From: Nitrospira sp.
GTDB taxonomy: Bacteria > Nitrospirota > Nitrospiria > Nitrospirales > Nitrospiraceae
Length of the DNA stretch: 51,133 nt
Assembly (NCBI GenBank): GCA_029865345.1
Contig: JAOUHD010000005.1
Location: 1 to 51,133, forward strand
Reading direction: 5' to 3'
Part shown: positions 1-9,953 of the stretch, in pieces
How positions within the stretch are numbered: the stretch's first letter is position 1
How the letters are laid out: each line of letters starts with the position of its first letter
Notes under the pieces: generated by a model
Told to the model about the DNA's origin: nothing
Databases searched by the model: none
The model's input: the letters and a program-made list of their open reading frames with translations, nothing else
Translations under genes and position numbers: made by a program

Positions 1-184
1 GCCAGCAAACTCCCACGATAAGAACCAGTCGTACAGCAAATCGATGTGCCACGATGATACATGCTCCCAAAGCCTGTTCTGACGGTACCATAGGGATCAC
101 AACAGCGGCAAGCCGATCGGCGCTGTGCCGAGTTTCGATACCTGCTTGTCTTGGCCCGCGTCTCCCCGCATAATTCTCTCCGAC
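1..184. other. Left edge, no assignable gene
   Basis: No complete gene is visible here. A plus-strand frame ending in TAA at 19-21 (last residues ASKLPR) could be the C-terminus of a gene outside the window, but six residues cannot identify it. Another plus-strand frame stays open from base 3 to about 170 without a recognisable protein sequence. No clear Shine-Dalgarno precedes the next gene. Confidence 0.3.
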
Positions 185-2367
<2,183 letters not shown>

Positions 2368-2372
2368 GTCAA

Positions 2373-2966
2373 TTACCGTCTGGACTGTTCCAACGCCTTT
2401 TGTTTGACAATACGAAAGTGAGCTTCCAGTTCCTGCCGCATGGCGATCGCCACCACCCACTCCGGCACCATTGATTCGATTTCAATCACGAGTTCGAATG
2501 TTGCACGCGTCTGATTCCCCGCTCCAGTCGGCTCGAGCGTCCACACTCGATGATAACGTTTGAAGTCTCCACCCTTCAGATCGGTCACCAAGCCGCCGTT
2601 TGGCAAGCTCCTCGATTCCGTCACCAACCGGTGTTCTCCTGGCATCAGAGGATGCTCGATGCGAAGATCGATCGTGGCCACCCCATTATGGATGTTCAAT
2701 TCAGCTACTCTCATCCGAACCTCAAAGAGGTCCGGCCAATGAGAGTAATCCGCCAACAAGGCTTGTATGGCTTCCGGCTTGGCCGGAAACAGAGGATGTG
2801 CTGTCGCACGGATTCCACCACCAGGTTCCGTCTTCACCTCTAGCCCATATGTATCAGCCGCCGCCAGAACACCCGTCTCCAATACGGCAACGGACAGAAG
2901 CACCTGGATAGCCAACAACGGAACGAGGCCCTGTGATGCTGTGGCTCGTCTACCCAACAATCGCAT
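2373..2966 (-). CDS. Exported SRPBCC/START-like protein
   Basis: About 197 residues with an N-terminal hydrophobic signal segment ending near AAAD, then an SRPBCC (polyketide-cyclase/START) fold. Supporting sequences are HPLFPAKPEAIQALLADYSHWPDLF at the start of the helix-grip domain (quoted in parts: HPLFPAKPEA, DYSHWPDLF), MPGEHRLVTE and the long C-terminal helix EWVVAIAMRQELEAHF. The family binds hydrophobic ligands in a cavity; no ligand can be named here. The ATG at 2966 overlaps the end of the upstream DGQHR gene by 17 bases and the stop lies five bases before thiE, so the three minus-strand genes look co-transcribed. A link to thiamine synthesis is not supported beyond position. Confidence 0.75.
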   Translation of the reverse strand: MRLLGRRATASQGLVPLLAIQVLLSVAVLETGVLAAADTYGLEVKTEPGGGIRATAHPLFPAKPEAIQALLADYSHWPDLFEVRMRVAELNIHNGVATIDLRIEHPLMPGEHRLVTESRSLPNGGLVTDLKGGDFKRYHRVWTLEPTGAGNQTRATFELVIEIESMVPEWVVAIAMRQELEAHFRIVKQKALEQSRR

Positions 2967-4062
2967 CCAATAGCCGCTGGTGAATCTTCCGTACCCGTTC
3001 AAGCTGTCCTTTGGCAGGAAAGCGTTCGTAGAAGCCCTCGGCACGGAACTCCTTCGTCAGCGGTGCCCATGGCTTGACGATCTCAGCAAACGGTTTGTGT
3101 GAACGCTGTTCATCCCAGTCATTGATGAGCTTGCGATCCACGACCAGATCATCCAATACGCGAATCAATGCCTTCAGTGTCACATCGCGAGTAAACATAT
3201 ACCGGTCGTTCTGCCCCCAGACCTCACCCATGACTTCCTTGACCCCCTTCAGGTAGTCGCGCACCAGGGCGTAGCAGCGATCAGGCTTCATCCCTAAGTG
3301 CGACTCCATCCAACGCTTATGGACCGTCACGACTTTCAGCAGTTCGTTGAACACCTCGGACTGCAGTATCCATTTTTCCTGTTTACTCCGCCCCCCAAGG
3401 CGATTGATCTTGTACTGCAGCGGCGAGTCCGATTCGCCATAGAGGAGATTCACGACCTTGGCGGCGAATTTCTTTTCAGGGCTTTCCCACGACACCTTCT
3501 CATAGAGGTCAACCAAATGTGACCGGTTGATTCGCGTATGAGTCGAATTGATGATAACGAACATCTCGGTTGCGAAATCGGCGCTGCGCCCGTCGAACAA
3601 CAAACAGGGCACTTCCACCTGTGCGCTCTGATCGGGATGTTTCTCATGGAAGAAATGAAGCCCGGCGAGTCGATGTTGGCCATCGATCACCAGATACTTG
3701 CCTTTGGGTTCGCTCAGATGACCGATCGAATCTGAGTCGCCCATTTTTTGAAAGCGAAGAGTTTCGTCGGTAAAGAGCAGCACGGTGCCGGGAATCATCG
3801 GTTGCGCCACGACGGTCTCATAAAAATTCACGATCTGTTTGATCTTCTGCCGATTCAGGACCCGCTGGAATCCCTTCTCGCTCCGCTCAATGCCCGCAAT
3901 AAACTGCGCCACGTCGTCATGTTCGGAAATCTTGGCCTGTGCGATCTCTTCACCCTCGAAGTAATATCGGCTGGTGAATCGAACCTTTTCCAACAGCTCA
4001 CCGGCCTTGTAGGCAATGAAATAGAACATGCCCTCTTTTTGCGTGATTCGCGTCGCGAGCAT
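2950..4062 (-). CDS. DGQHR-domain (DndB-like) protein
   Basis: A 370-residue soluble protein with the motif DGQHR at residues 127-131, preceded by KYLVI and followed by LAGLHF, and a downstream asparagine-rich stretch (FVIINSTHTRINRSH). This motif defines the DGQHR family, which includes DndB, the regulator of phosphorothioate DNA modification, and is distantly related to ParB/sulfiredoxin folds. No dndA, C, D or E gene lies nearby, so it is not part of a Dnd operon here. The start is firm: the ATG at 4062 has a perfect GGAGG seven bases upstream, while the longer frame to 4128 begins with low-quality sequence. Its function in this genome is unknown; DNA binding or nucleotide hydrolysis would be inference from the family. 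Confidence 0.8.
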   Translation of the reverse strand: MLATRITQKEGMFYFIAYKAGELLEKVRFTSRYYFEGEEIAQAKISEHDDVAQFIAGIERSEKGFQRVLNRQKIKQIVNFYETVVAQPMIPGTVLLFTDETLRFQKMGDSDSIGHLSEPKGKYLVIDGQHRLAGLHFFHEKHPDQSAQVEVPCLLFDGRSADFATEMFVIINSTHTRINRSHLVDLYEKVSWESPEKKFAAKVVNLLYGESDSPLQYKINRLGGRSKQEKWILQSEVFNELLKVVTVHKRWMESHLGMKPDRCYALVRDYLKGVKEVMGEVWGQNDRYMFTRDVTLKALIRVLDDLVVDRKLINDWDEQRSHKPFAEIVKPWAPLTKEFRAEGFYERFPAKGQLERVRKIHQRLLDAIVG

Positions 4063-4158
4063 AGAGCCTCCATTGGTTTGAATAGAAGCTGGAGGGATGA
4101 TTCTACGCGGCCATCTCCATGGCCGCAAGACAAGCTCCTATGGTACGATTCTCCACCG

Positions 4159-4533
4159 ATGATCTCACAATGGTGCAAGTTTGCCATGTTCATCTCACTT
4201 CTGATGCCAGGACTCGTGATGCCCTCCGACGCCAGCGCACAGGACTCGGAAGACTCAGCAGCCACGACTGAACTATCGTGCAGCTTCATGATGGAAAAAG
4301 GTGAAACCGGACGCCCTTGCCACGTTCCATTTCCACAAGGATGCCTGGTCGCCTCCATTCCCGGAACCAAGCACCCCTGGACCACGATCTCGAAAGGCGG
4401 TCGCCTGCAGTGCCGGTTTGACGAAGCGAAAACTGATTGGAAAACAAACATTGTCGGCACCTGCGACCGATGCCAATCGGTCCGATGTTCTGCCCACTTT
4501 AGTGTCCGCTTTGATTGTTCCGCTCAGCACTAA
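4159..4533 (+). CDS. Small secreted eight-cysteine protein
   Basis: A 124-residue protein with a signal peptide (MISQWCKFAMFISLLM..., likely cleaved after the ASAQ segment near residue 30). The mature part has eight cysteines, including a CDRCQSVRC cluster, which suggests disulfide bonds or metal binding. No known family is recognised. It is divergent from the DGQHR gene (96 bases between starts) and ends 16 bases before queG, which makes real expression plausible. No ribosome-binding site is obvious; the signal peptide and cysteine pattern are the main support. Confidence 0.6.
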   Translation: MISQWCKFAMFISLLMPGLVMPSDASAQDSEDSAATTELSCSFMMEKGETGRPCHVPFPQGCLVASIPGTKHPWTTISKGGRLQCRFDEAKTDWKTNIVGTCDRCQSVRCSAHFSVRFDCSAQH

Positions 4534-4549
4534 CGCTCCCAGATATCCC

Positions 4550-5557
4550 ATGTCCATCACGGCCGCCATCAAACAAGAAGCCCATGCGCTGGGATTCGAT
4601 GCGGTTGGAATTACACAGGTGTCGGGTGACCATGCACAGTCAGCTGCCGGCGACCAGGAAAACAGCCCCACCTTCAATTCAGAAGCCGCGGTATCTCAAC
4701 GCCTCTTTGATCGTCTCACCGAATGGCTCCGGCGAGGCTATCACGGCACCATGGCCTGGATGGAGCGGGCTCCGGATAAACGCGCCGATCCCCGTCAGGT
4801 GCTTCCCGACTGCCGGTCAATCATCTCCTTGGGAACCAACTACCTCACCGAACATCGTGCCAACGAACAACCTGGCTATGGCCGCATTGCGCGATATGCT
4901 TGGGGAAAGGACTATCACAAGACCCTAAGCAAACGGCTGAAGCAGCTGGAGCAACGCATCTCCAGCCTTGCACCTGACGCCCAAACCCGTTCGTACTCCG
5001 ACACCGGCCCAATCATGGAGAAAGCCTGGGCGGAACAGGCGGGCCTAGGTTGGATCGGGAAACATTCCAATCTCGTGTCAGCGGAATATGGATCGTGGTT
5101 GTTACTGGGAGAAATCCTGACTACATTGGCCCTAGACGCTGATGAGCCGGCGACTGACCTCTGTGGCAGCTGCACGCTCTGCATTCAAGCTTGCCCCACG
5201 GGAGCTATCACCGAGCCCTACGTGGTTGATGCCACTCGTTGTATTTCCTACCTGACCATCGAACTGCGCGGTGATGAGGCCGCTGTTTCTCGGGAGTTAC
5301 AAGGGGACATGGGGAACAAGATCTTCGGATGCGACGATTGCCTTGACGTGTGCCCCTTTAATCTCCGAGCCGAACCGACTCAGGAACATGCTTTTCAACC
5401 TTCACGCTGGAGCCTTTCACCTCAACTCAACGAACTGTCTCAGCTAGATGAGCAGACCTTCGCCACAATATTTCAGCACAGCCCGATTCGGCGCGCAAAA
5501 CACCAAGGGCTTCTCCGGAACGTCGCCATCGCCCAACGCAACCTGAAGCCCATGTAA
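4550..5557 (+). CDS. queG: Epoxyqueuosine reductase QueG
   Basis: Cobalamin- and iron-sulfur-dependent enzyme that reduces epoxyqueuosine to queuosine in tRNA, the last step of queuosine synthesis. The protein is 335 residues. Two 4Fe-4S cluster motifs are clear: CGSCTLCIQACPTGAI and, further on, GCDDCLDVCPFN. The N-terminal half has the family sequence HGTMAWME and the catalytic-region SDTGPIMEKAWAEQAGLG (quoted in part). An insert of about 25 residues near residue 20-50 separates the first strand from the rest. The ATG at 4550 starts directly at the conserved N-terminus; the frame is open to 4301 but that part overlaps the secreted-protein gene. Confidence 0.95.
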   Translation: MSITAAIKQEAHALGFDAVGITQVSGDHAQSAAGDQENSPTFNSEAAVSQRLFDRLTEWLRRGYHGTMAWMERAPDKRADPRQVLPDCRSIISLGTNYLTEHRANEQPGYGRIARYAWGKDYHKTLSKRLKQLEQRISSLAPDAQTRSYSDTGPIMEKAWAEQAGLGWIGKHSNLVSAEYGSWLLLGEILTTLALDADEPATDLCGSCTLCIQACPTGAITEPYVVDATRCISYLTIELRGDEAAVSRELQGDMGNKIFGCDDCLDVCPFNLRAEPTQEHAFQPSRWSLSPQLNELSQLDEQTFATIFQHSPIRRAKHQGLLRNVAIAQRNLKPM

Positions 5558-5590
5558 ACTCCACCAAAGCCTCTCACCACGCTCTAGCCT

Positions 5591-5627
5591 GAATCGAATC
5601 AGATACATCCTGTATCTGATTCGATTC
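5591..5627. terminator. Perfect 17-bp inverted repeat after queG
   Basis: Arms 5591-5607 and 5611-5627 are exact reverse complements, with a three-base loop TCC. The right arm is followed by TTCCCCTTTATCC, not a proper T-tract. It sits 34 bases after the queG stop, so it could act as a terminator. Its length and perfection also fit a dispersed palindromic element. An 11-base core, TCTGATTCGAT, recurs near 45211. Confidence 0.6.
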
Positions 5628-5995
5628 TTCCCCTTTATCCGGACCACTTGATCCACAAAATCGACTTCTTCCAAACAGAACCTTTCAATCTCTACCAACA
5701 ACCTGATAAATTATTAATTTTGCACAGAAATTATAATTACTTCACTCAAGAACCACACGCGAGGCATGTATCGTGCGAAATCGCAAGATCCTAAGGGGTC
5801 TCAGTCCTGGCGCGGCAGGTCCATTTGGACTCAATTGAATGCATAACCGAAAATTTTTCTTTGTATTTTTTCTTCTAAATTTGGTAGATAGTCCACTGGA
5901 CGTTTGTCGATGAAGGGTGGGAGGGGGATCAATTCGCCACGCTTATCGGGGGCAGCGTCTTTTTTCCATAAAATACAGTCATAAGGGAGGCAACT
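5628..5995. promoter_or_regulatory. AT-rich region upstream of nirK-like gene
   Basis: About 370 bases without a gene. Two AT-rich stretches (5705-5750 and 5850-5885) stand out from the surrounding GC-rich sequence and are likely to hold the promoter and operator of the copper-protein gene. No confident -35/-10 pair, sigma-54 site or NsrR/FNR box could be assigned by eye. Confidence 0.35.
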
Positions 5996-6949
5996 ATGCA
6001 GAGGTTTCGTGTGCTCACAGCTACATTAGGGCTTGCCGTCATCTTGGGAGCCAGCGGCTGTACCACTATGCACGGGTCCGGAGGGGCAAAGGTCCACGAT
6101 GTCACATTCACGGCGATGGAAACGGAAATCGTCGTGGATGGGAACGGGACGAAGTACAAAGCCTGGACTTTCAACGGTCAGATGCCGGGTCCGGTCGTGC
6201 GAGTCACAGAGGGTGATACCGTCAACTTTACCCTGATCGGCGACAAGGATAATACCTTCCCCCATTCGATGGACTTTCATGCGGCCGAGCTCGACTTCTT
6301 GAAGAACTACCACAAGACGGTTGGACCAGGAGAGACACACAAGTTCTCCTTCGTGGCGAAGAAACCTGGCGTGTTTTTCTACCACTGCGGTGCGGGCCCC
6401 ATGATCCAGCACGTCGCGCGTGGCATGTTCGGTGCCATCATCGTGGATCCAAAGGACGCCAATGCGTGGCCAAAAGCGGATCGTGAATTCGTCCTGGTAC
6501 AGTCCGAGTTCTGGAAGAACCCAGACAATGTGCAAGCGATGTTTGACCGGAAGTGGGACAATACGATTTTCAACGGCGGGATCTTCAAGTACCATCCGTT
6601 CTTTCCGGGGGGAGAGCCGTTGGAAGTCAAGGTTGGTGAACGGGTACGCATCTATTTCGTCAATGCCGGCCCGAACGAGTTCTCCTCGCTCCATCCGATC
6701 GCCGAAATCTGGGACAATGTCTATGAAAGCGGCAATCCGGCCAACAAGTTCGTCGGGGTCCAGACCTATGTGGTCGGTCCAGGGAGCGCCGCCACCTTCG
6801 ACCTGATCGCGGACAACCCAGGGGCGTATCCAGTCGTGACCCACTCCTTAACGGGCGCCTTGCGTGGTGCGATTGCCGTCGTGATCGCCAACCAGAATCC
6901 CAAGGACTATAAAGGTCAGTTGATGCCAAACACCCCCTGGAACCCGTAA
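5996..6949 (+). CDS. nirK: NirK-like copper nitrite reductase, lipoprotein
   Basis: Two-cupredoxin-domain protein of 317 residues, predicted to reduce nitrite to NO in the periplasm. A lipobox (LGASGC, C22) indicates membrane anchoring. Likely type 1 copper ligands are H90, C131, H139 and M144. Likely type 2 ligands are H95, H130 and H283. The catalytic pair is D93 (MDFH) and H233 (SSLHPIAEIWD). Cysteine and second histidine are eight residues apart, as in the short-loop NirK of ammonia oxidisers, not nine as in classical NirK. AGGGAGG just before the ATG fixes the start. The globin gene follows 61 bases later. A two-domain multicopper oxidase is the alternative, but D93 and H233 favour NirK. 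Confidence 0.82.
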   Translation: MQRFRVLTATLGLAVILGASGCTTMHGSGGAKVHDVTFTAMETEIVVDGNGTKYKAWTFNGQMPGPVVRVTEGDTVNFTLIGDKDNTFPHSMDFHAAELDFLKNYHKTVGPGETHKFSFVAKKPGVFFYHCGAGPMIQHVARGMFGAIIVDPKDANAWPKADREFVLVQSEFWKNPDNVQAMFDRKWDNTIFNGGIFKYHPFFPGGEPLEVKVGERVRIYFVNAGPNEFSSLHPIAEIWDNVYESGNPANKFVGVQTYVVGPGSAATFDLIADNPGAYPVVTHSLTGALRGAIAVVIANQNPKDYKGQLMPNTPWNP

Positions 6950-7010
6950 TGAATGAGCGGGGTACGGAGGTCTTGCAGTCAATTCATTCTCACACAAAGG
7001 AGTAGCTGAT

Positions 7011-7454
7011 ATGACTTTGAGTAAGAAGATTATGAGCATGGTGGTTGCCGTGGCAGCCACCTGGACCCTGAGCAGCGCGACATCCTTTGCCGCAGATGCG
7101 TCGCTCTATGAGCGACTTGGCGGACAGGGCGCTATTCAAGCCGTTGTCACCAAGTTCATCGGCAATGTGGGCGCAGACAAGCGCATTAATAGCTATTTCG
7201 CAACCACCGACCTCAAGAAGCTCAACAAGCTCTTAGTCGAACAGGTGTGTGCGGCGAGCGGCGGCCCCTGCACCTACTCGGGCCGTGATATGAAGACGAC
7301 GCACAAGGGCATGAAGGTCACCACCGCTGCCTTCAATGCACTCGTGGAGGATTTGGTCAGTGCCTTGGATACCTTCAACGTGCCGGCGAAAGAAAAGGGC
7401 GAGTTGCTCGCCGTTCTCGGGCCGATGAACAAAGATATCGTCGAAGTTCCCTAG
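7011..7454 (+). CDS. Exported truncated hemoglobin (group 1-like)
   Basis: A 147-residue globin with a signal peptide (cleavage likely after SFAADA, residues 25-30). The mature part starts with the family sequence SLYERLGGQGAI. The proximal heme histidine is H98 in KTTHKGMKV, followed by FNALVEDLVSAL. Two cysteines (C80, C87) lie close together and could form a disulfide outside the cytoplasm. Truncated hemoglobins bind O2 and NO, often as NO dioxygenases. Export is unusual, and placement right behind a nitrite reductase suggests handling NO in the periplasm (inference). The start has AAAGGAG ten bases upstream. An inverted repeat downstream ends the pair. Confidence 0.88.
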   Translation: MTLSKKIMSMVVAVAATWTLSSATSFAADASLYERLGGQGAIQAVVTKFIGNVGADKRINSYFATTDLKKLNKLLVEQVCAASGGPCTYSGRDMKTTHKGMKVTTAAFNALVEDLVSALDTFNVPAKEKGELLAVLGPMNKDIVEVP

Positions 7455-7496
7455 TGACGTGCAGTGGTGAACACTGCGGTAGTCCCACGTTAGTCT

Positions 7497-7532
7497 CTCG
7501 CCGGTCCGGACCAATGAGTTCGGACCGGCGAG
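7497..7532 (+). terminator. Hairpin after the globin gene
   Basis: A 12-bp perfect stem (7497-7508 with 7521-7532) that can be extended inward by three more pairs, one of them G-U. It is followed by ATCATTTCT, a weak T-run. It lies 42 bases past the globin stop and probably ends the nirK-globin transcript. Confidence 0.7.
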
Positions 7533-7576
7533 ATCATTTCTACTGCTCGATCAGCCCCCCTCTACCCCAATTAAGC

Positions 7577-7602
7577 CACGTTCCATGAGCACGTTCCATG
7601 AG
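7577..7602. repeat. 13-bp tandem repeat
   Basis: CACGTTCCATGAG occurs twice with no gap (7577-7589 and 7590-7602), in the leader of the cytochrome gene about 120 bases before its start. It could be a pair of binding sites or a slippage duplication. No known operator is recognised. Confidence 0.6.
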
Positions 7603-7723
7603 ATAGAAGCACTGCAACGTAGGATAATATCGTGTTAACATAACCACCGAATCTGTGCCTCTAGATGCGCAGCGAGAGCAGCCATCTGGTAGGAGCACCA
7701 GTTGCCATCACCAAGGAGGAACC

Positions 7724-8182
7724 ATGAGAGGGACGCGTTTGATTGTGACGTTGTGTAGCTTCATCGCCGTTGCCTTGTGGAGTACGGCTGGTTGGTCTGG
7801 CCCCGAGTCCGACCCACTGAAGCCTCGTGTGCCAGATGCTGAACGTGGGGAAGCACGAAAAATGAAGAGCCCGATCACCGTAACTCCTGACATCATCGCC
7901 AAGGGCAAGGAGCTCTATGAAGGCAAGGGTACCTGCGCAAACTGTCATGGTCAGACTGGCGAGGGCGATGGTGCGGGTGGAATGTTGCTCACACCCGGTC
8001 CACGAAATCTTACGAATTGTAAGTTCCATAAGAAGCGGAACGATGGGGAGCTCTTCTGGGTTGTGAAAAATGGAAGTCCCGGCACTGGTATGCCTGCCCT
8101 GCTCAAGGGTAACATCATCACCGAGGAAGAAGCCTGGACGATCATTGCGTACGAGCGAAGCTTCTGCAAGGACACGGAATAG
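7724..8182 (+). CDS. Exported monoheme cytochrome c
   Basis: A 152-residue class I-type cytochrome with an N-terminal signal peptide cleaved near residue 25-30. The heme-binding motif is CANCH (C71, C74, H75) and M123 in GTGMPAL is the likely sixth ligand. The pattern resembles small periplasmic electron carriers and cbb3-type CcoP-like domains. It follows the nirK-globin pair and could pass electrons to the copper protein; this is inferred from position only. AAGGAGGA directly upstream supports the ATG at 7724, and the in-frame extension to 7655 is rejected. Confidence 0.9.
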   Translation: MRGTRLIVTLCSFIAVALWSTAGWSGPESDPLKPRVPDAERGEARKMKSPITVTPDIIAKGKELYEGKGTCANCHGQTGEGDGAGGMLLTPGPRNLTNCKFHKKRNDGELFWVVKNGSPGTGMPALLKGNIITEEEAWTIIAYERSFCKDTE

Positions 8183-8215
8183 CTGCTGAAAGACTTTCAC
8201 TCTGCGACATAGGCG

Positions 8216-8260
8216 CGGGCTGTCAGTCGAAACTTTTGACTGACAGCCCGTTTTCTCTTT
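8216..8260 (+). terminator. Rho-independent terminator
   Basis: A 13-bp perfect stem (8216-8228 with 8238-8250) is followed directly by TTTTCTCTTT. It is 34 bases past the cytochrome c stop and is the clearest intrinsic terminator in the window. Confidence 0.92.
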
Positions 8261-8468
8261 ACCATCAGCCACCAAGCTTCTCAGCACACGAAGATGAACC
8301 GTCGTTTCGCTCATTCATTCCAAGGCTTCTCCCTTATTTAGCGTCCACGCTACGGTCAACATGTCAGCGTGCCTCCTGCTGCCTCACCCCCCTTTCTTTC
8401 TTTGCATAAAAAGGTATAGGCTACTATTGATTTGGTTCTACAGGAGCTCTGCACAAAGGAGTCCTCTG

Positions 8469-9806
8469 ATGAACCTTTACACGTTTCTTCTCATTTCCAA
8501 AGACTCCGAGCTCAAGCAGCTCCTCCACGCAGCTTCGCCTCAAACCAGCATTCACGCAGCCAGTACGATATCTGAAGGGCTCGCGCTCTGGTCTGATATG
8601 TCACCCACCTTGGTCGTTGCCGAGGGGAATGCCCATACCCTGGCTCCCCTCCTTGAATATGCTCGTCAGAGGCCCCACTCCCCACCTCTCCTTGTAATCG
8701 GAGACCGCCATTCCCTCAAAGATGCAGTAGAAACCATGCGCGCCGGTGCCGCGGATTACCTGGCCAAACCGATTCTTCTTGATGACTTGAAGACCGCCAT
8801 CACCCGTACAGTCCACCATCCTGATCCGGCACCATCCTCATCGCCACACGATCCATTTGCATCCATCATCAGTGTCTCGCCGCAAATGAATCTCATGAAG
8901 CAACTGGCCAAAGAAGTGGCGTTGACGGACGCAATTGTCCTCATCACCGGTGAAAGCGGAACCGGTAAGGAACTGTTTGCCGAGGCGATTCATCACTATA
9001 GTCCACGAGCCAAGGGTCCGCTGATTGCGCTGAATTGCGCCGGCATCCCGGAGAATCTCCTAGAGTCGGAGTTATTCGGTTATGAATCGGGCGCCTTTAC
9101 CGACGCCAAGCGGGCAAAGCCTGGACGATTCCAGCTGGCGGAGGGGGGAACATTGTTTCTCGATGAGATCGGGGAAATGAGTTCGCCTGCTCAGGCCAAG
9201 CTCCTCCGTGTGCTGGAAAACCATACGATCGATCCGTTGGGCGATACCCGAAGCCATAAGGTGAACATCCGCATCATTGCCGCCACAAATGAGGATCTGC
9301 TGGCCCACATCAAGGCCGGTCGGTTCCGCCTCGATCTCTACTATCGGCTGAATGTGTACCAACTCCGGATTCCTCCGTTGCGCGAACGGCTTGAAGATAT
9401 CGAACCAATTCTCTTGATTTTTTTGGAGCGGACCAAACAGGAACGCGGGTGTCGTATTAGGGCCATCGACCCGGCAGCCCTTGCCGTCCTTCACAACCAT
9501 GACTGGCCTGGAAACGTCCGCGAGCTCCACAATGTTGTCGAATGGCTGACGATCACCTGCAAAGCAGAAATCATTCAGCCTGCTCATTTACCAGCATCCG
9601 TGAAAACCGTCTCCTCGACCATTGGCGTGAGCCAGGGTCCCACGCCGTCGTTGCTAGCCTTCGGCCTGTCGTTTCAGGACATGGAAAAACGGATGCTCGA
9701 AGAAGCGCTTCGAAAGACCTCCGGCAATATCTCGGAAGCCAGCCGCCTCCTGAAGATGACCCGCAATACGCTTCGTTACCGCATAACGAAGTATCATCTG
9801 CCTTGA
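8469..9806 (+). CDS. Sigma-54 activator with degenerate receiver
   Basis: NtrC-family activator of 445 residues: receiver-like domain (1-115), AAA+ domain (about 130-370) and a Fis-type helix-turn-helix at the C-terminus (GNISEASRLLKMTRNTLRYR). Walker A is GESGTGKE (161-168). The sigma-54 contact loop reads GAFTDA (208-213) instead of GAFTGA. In the receiver the phospho-accepting aspartate position carries E52 (VVAEG) and the usual acidic pair near the N-terminus is reduced to SKD, while the lysine of the AKP motif (K100) is kept. Classical phosphorylation is therefore unlikely. AAAGGAG eight bases before the ATG at 8469 fixes the start. The next gene is an HD-GYP protein. No histidine kinase is adjacent. 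Confidence 0.9.
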   Translation: MNLYTFLLISKDSELKQLLHAASPQTSIHAASTISEGLALWSDMSPTLVVAEGNAHTLAPLLEYARQRPHSPPLLVIGDRHSLKDAVETMRAGAADYLAKPILLDDLKTAITRTVHHPDPAPSSSPHDPFASIISVSPQMNLMKQLAKEVALTDAIVLITGESGTGKELFAEAIHHYSPRAKGPLIALNCAGIPENLLESELFGYESGAFTDAKRAKPGRFQLAEGGTLFLDEIGEMSSPAQAKLLRVLENHTIDPLGDTRSHKVNIRIIAATNEDLLAHIKAGRFRLDLYYRLNVYQLRIPPLRERLEDIEPILLIFLERTKQERGCRIRAIDPAALAVLHNHDWPGNVRELHNVVEWLTITCKAEIIQPAHLPASVKTVSSTIGVSQGPTPSLLAFGLSFQDMEKRMLEEALRKTSGNISEASRLLKMTRNTLRYRITKYHLP

Positions 9807-9953
9807 TAAGACAGCTCTCGCTTCCGCTTCCAAATCCCGATGCCATATAGGCCTTCATGGGCGCATGGCTGTGTTGGAGTCACTCGCGCCTTAAGATTTG
9901 CTGACGCAGACCGATAATGCTCCGGAGAAGGAACGCCTCAACCCGATGTTCCC

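Noticed and set aside
6026-6844. Long minus-strand open frame across the nirK-like gene
   Set aside because: It is the antisense shadow of a gene with intact copper ligands and has no recognisable domain.
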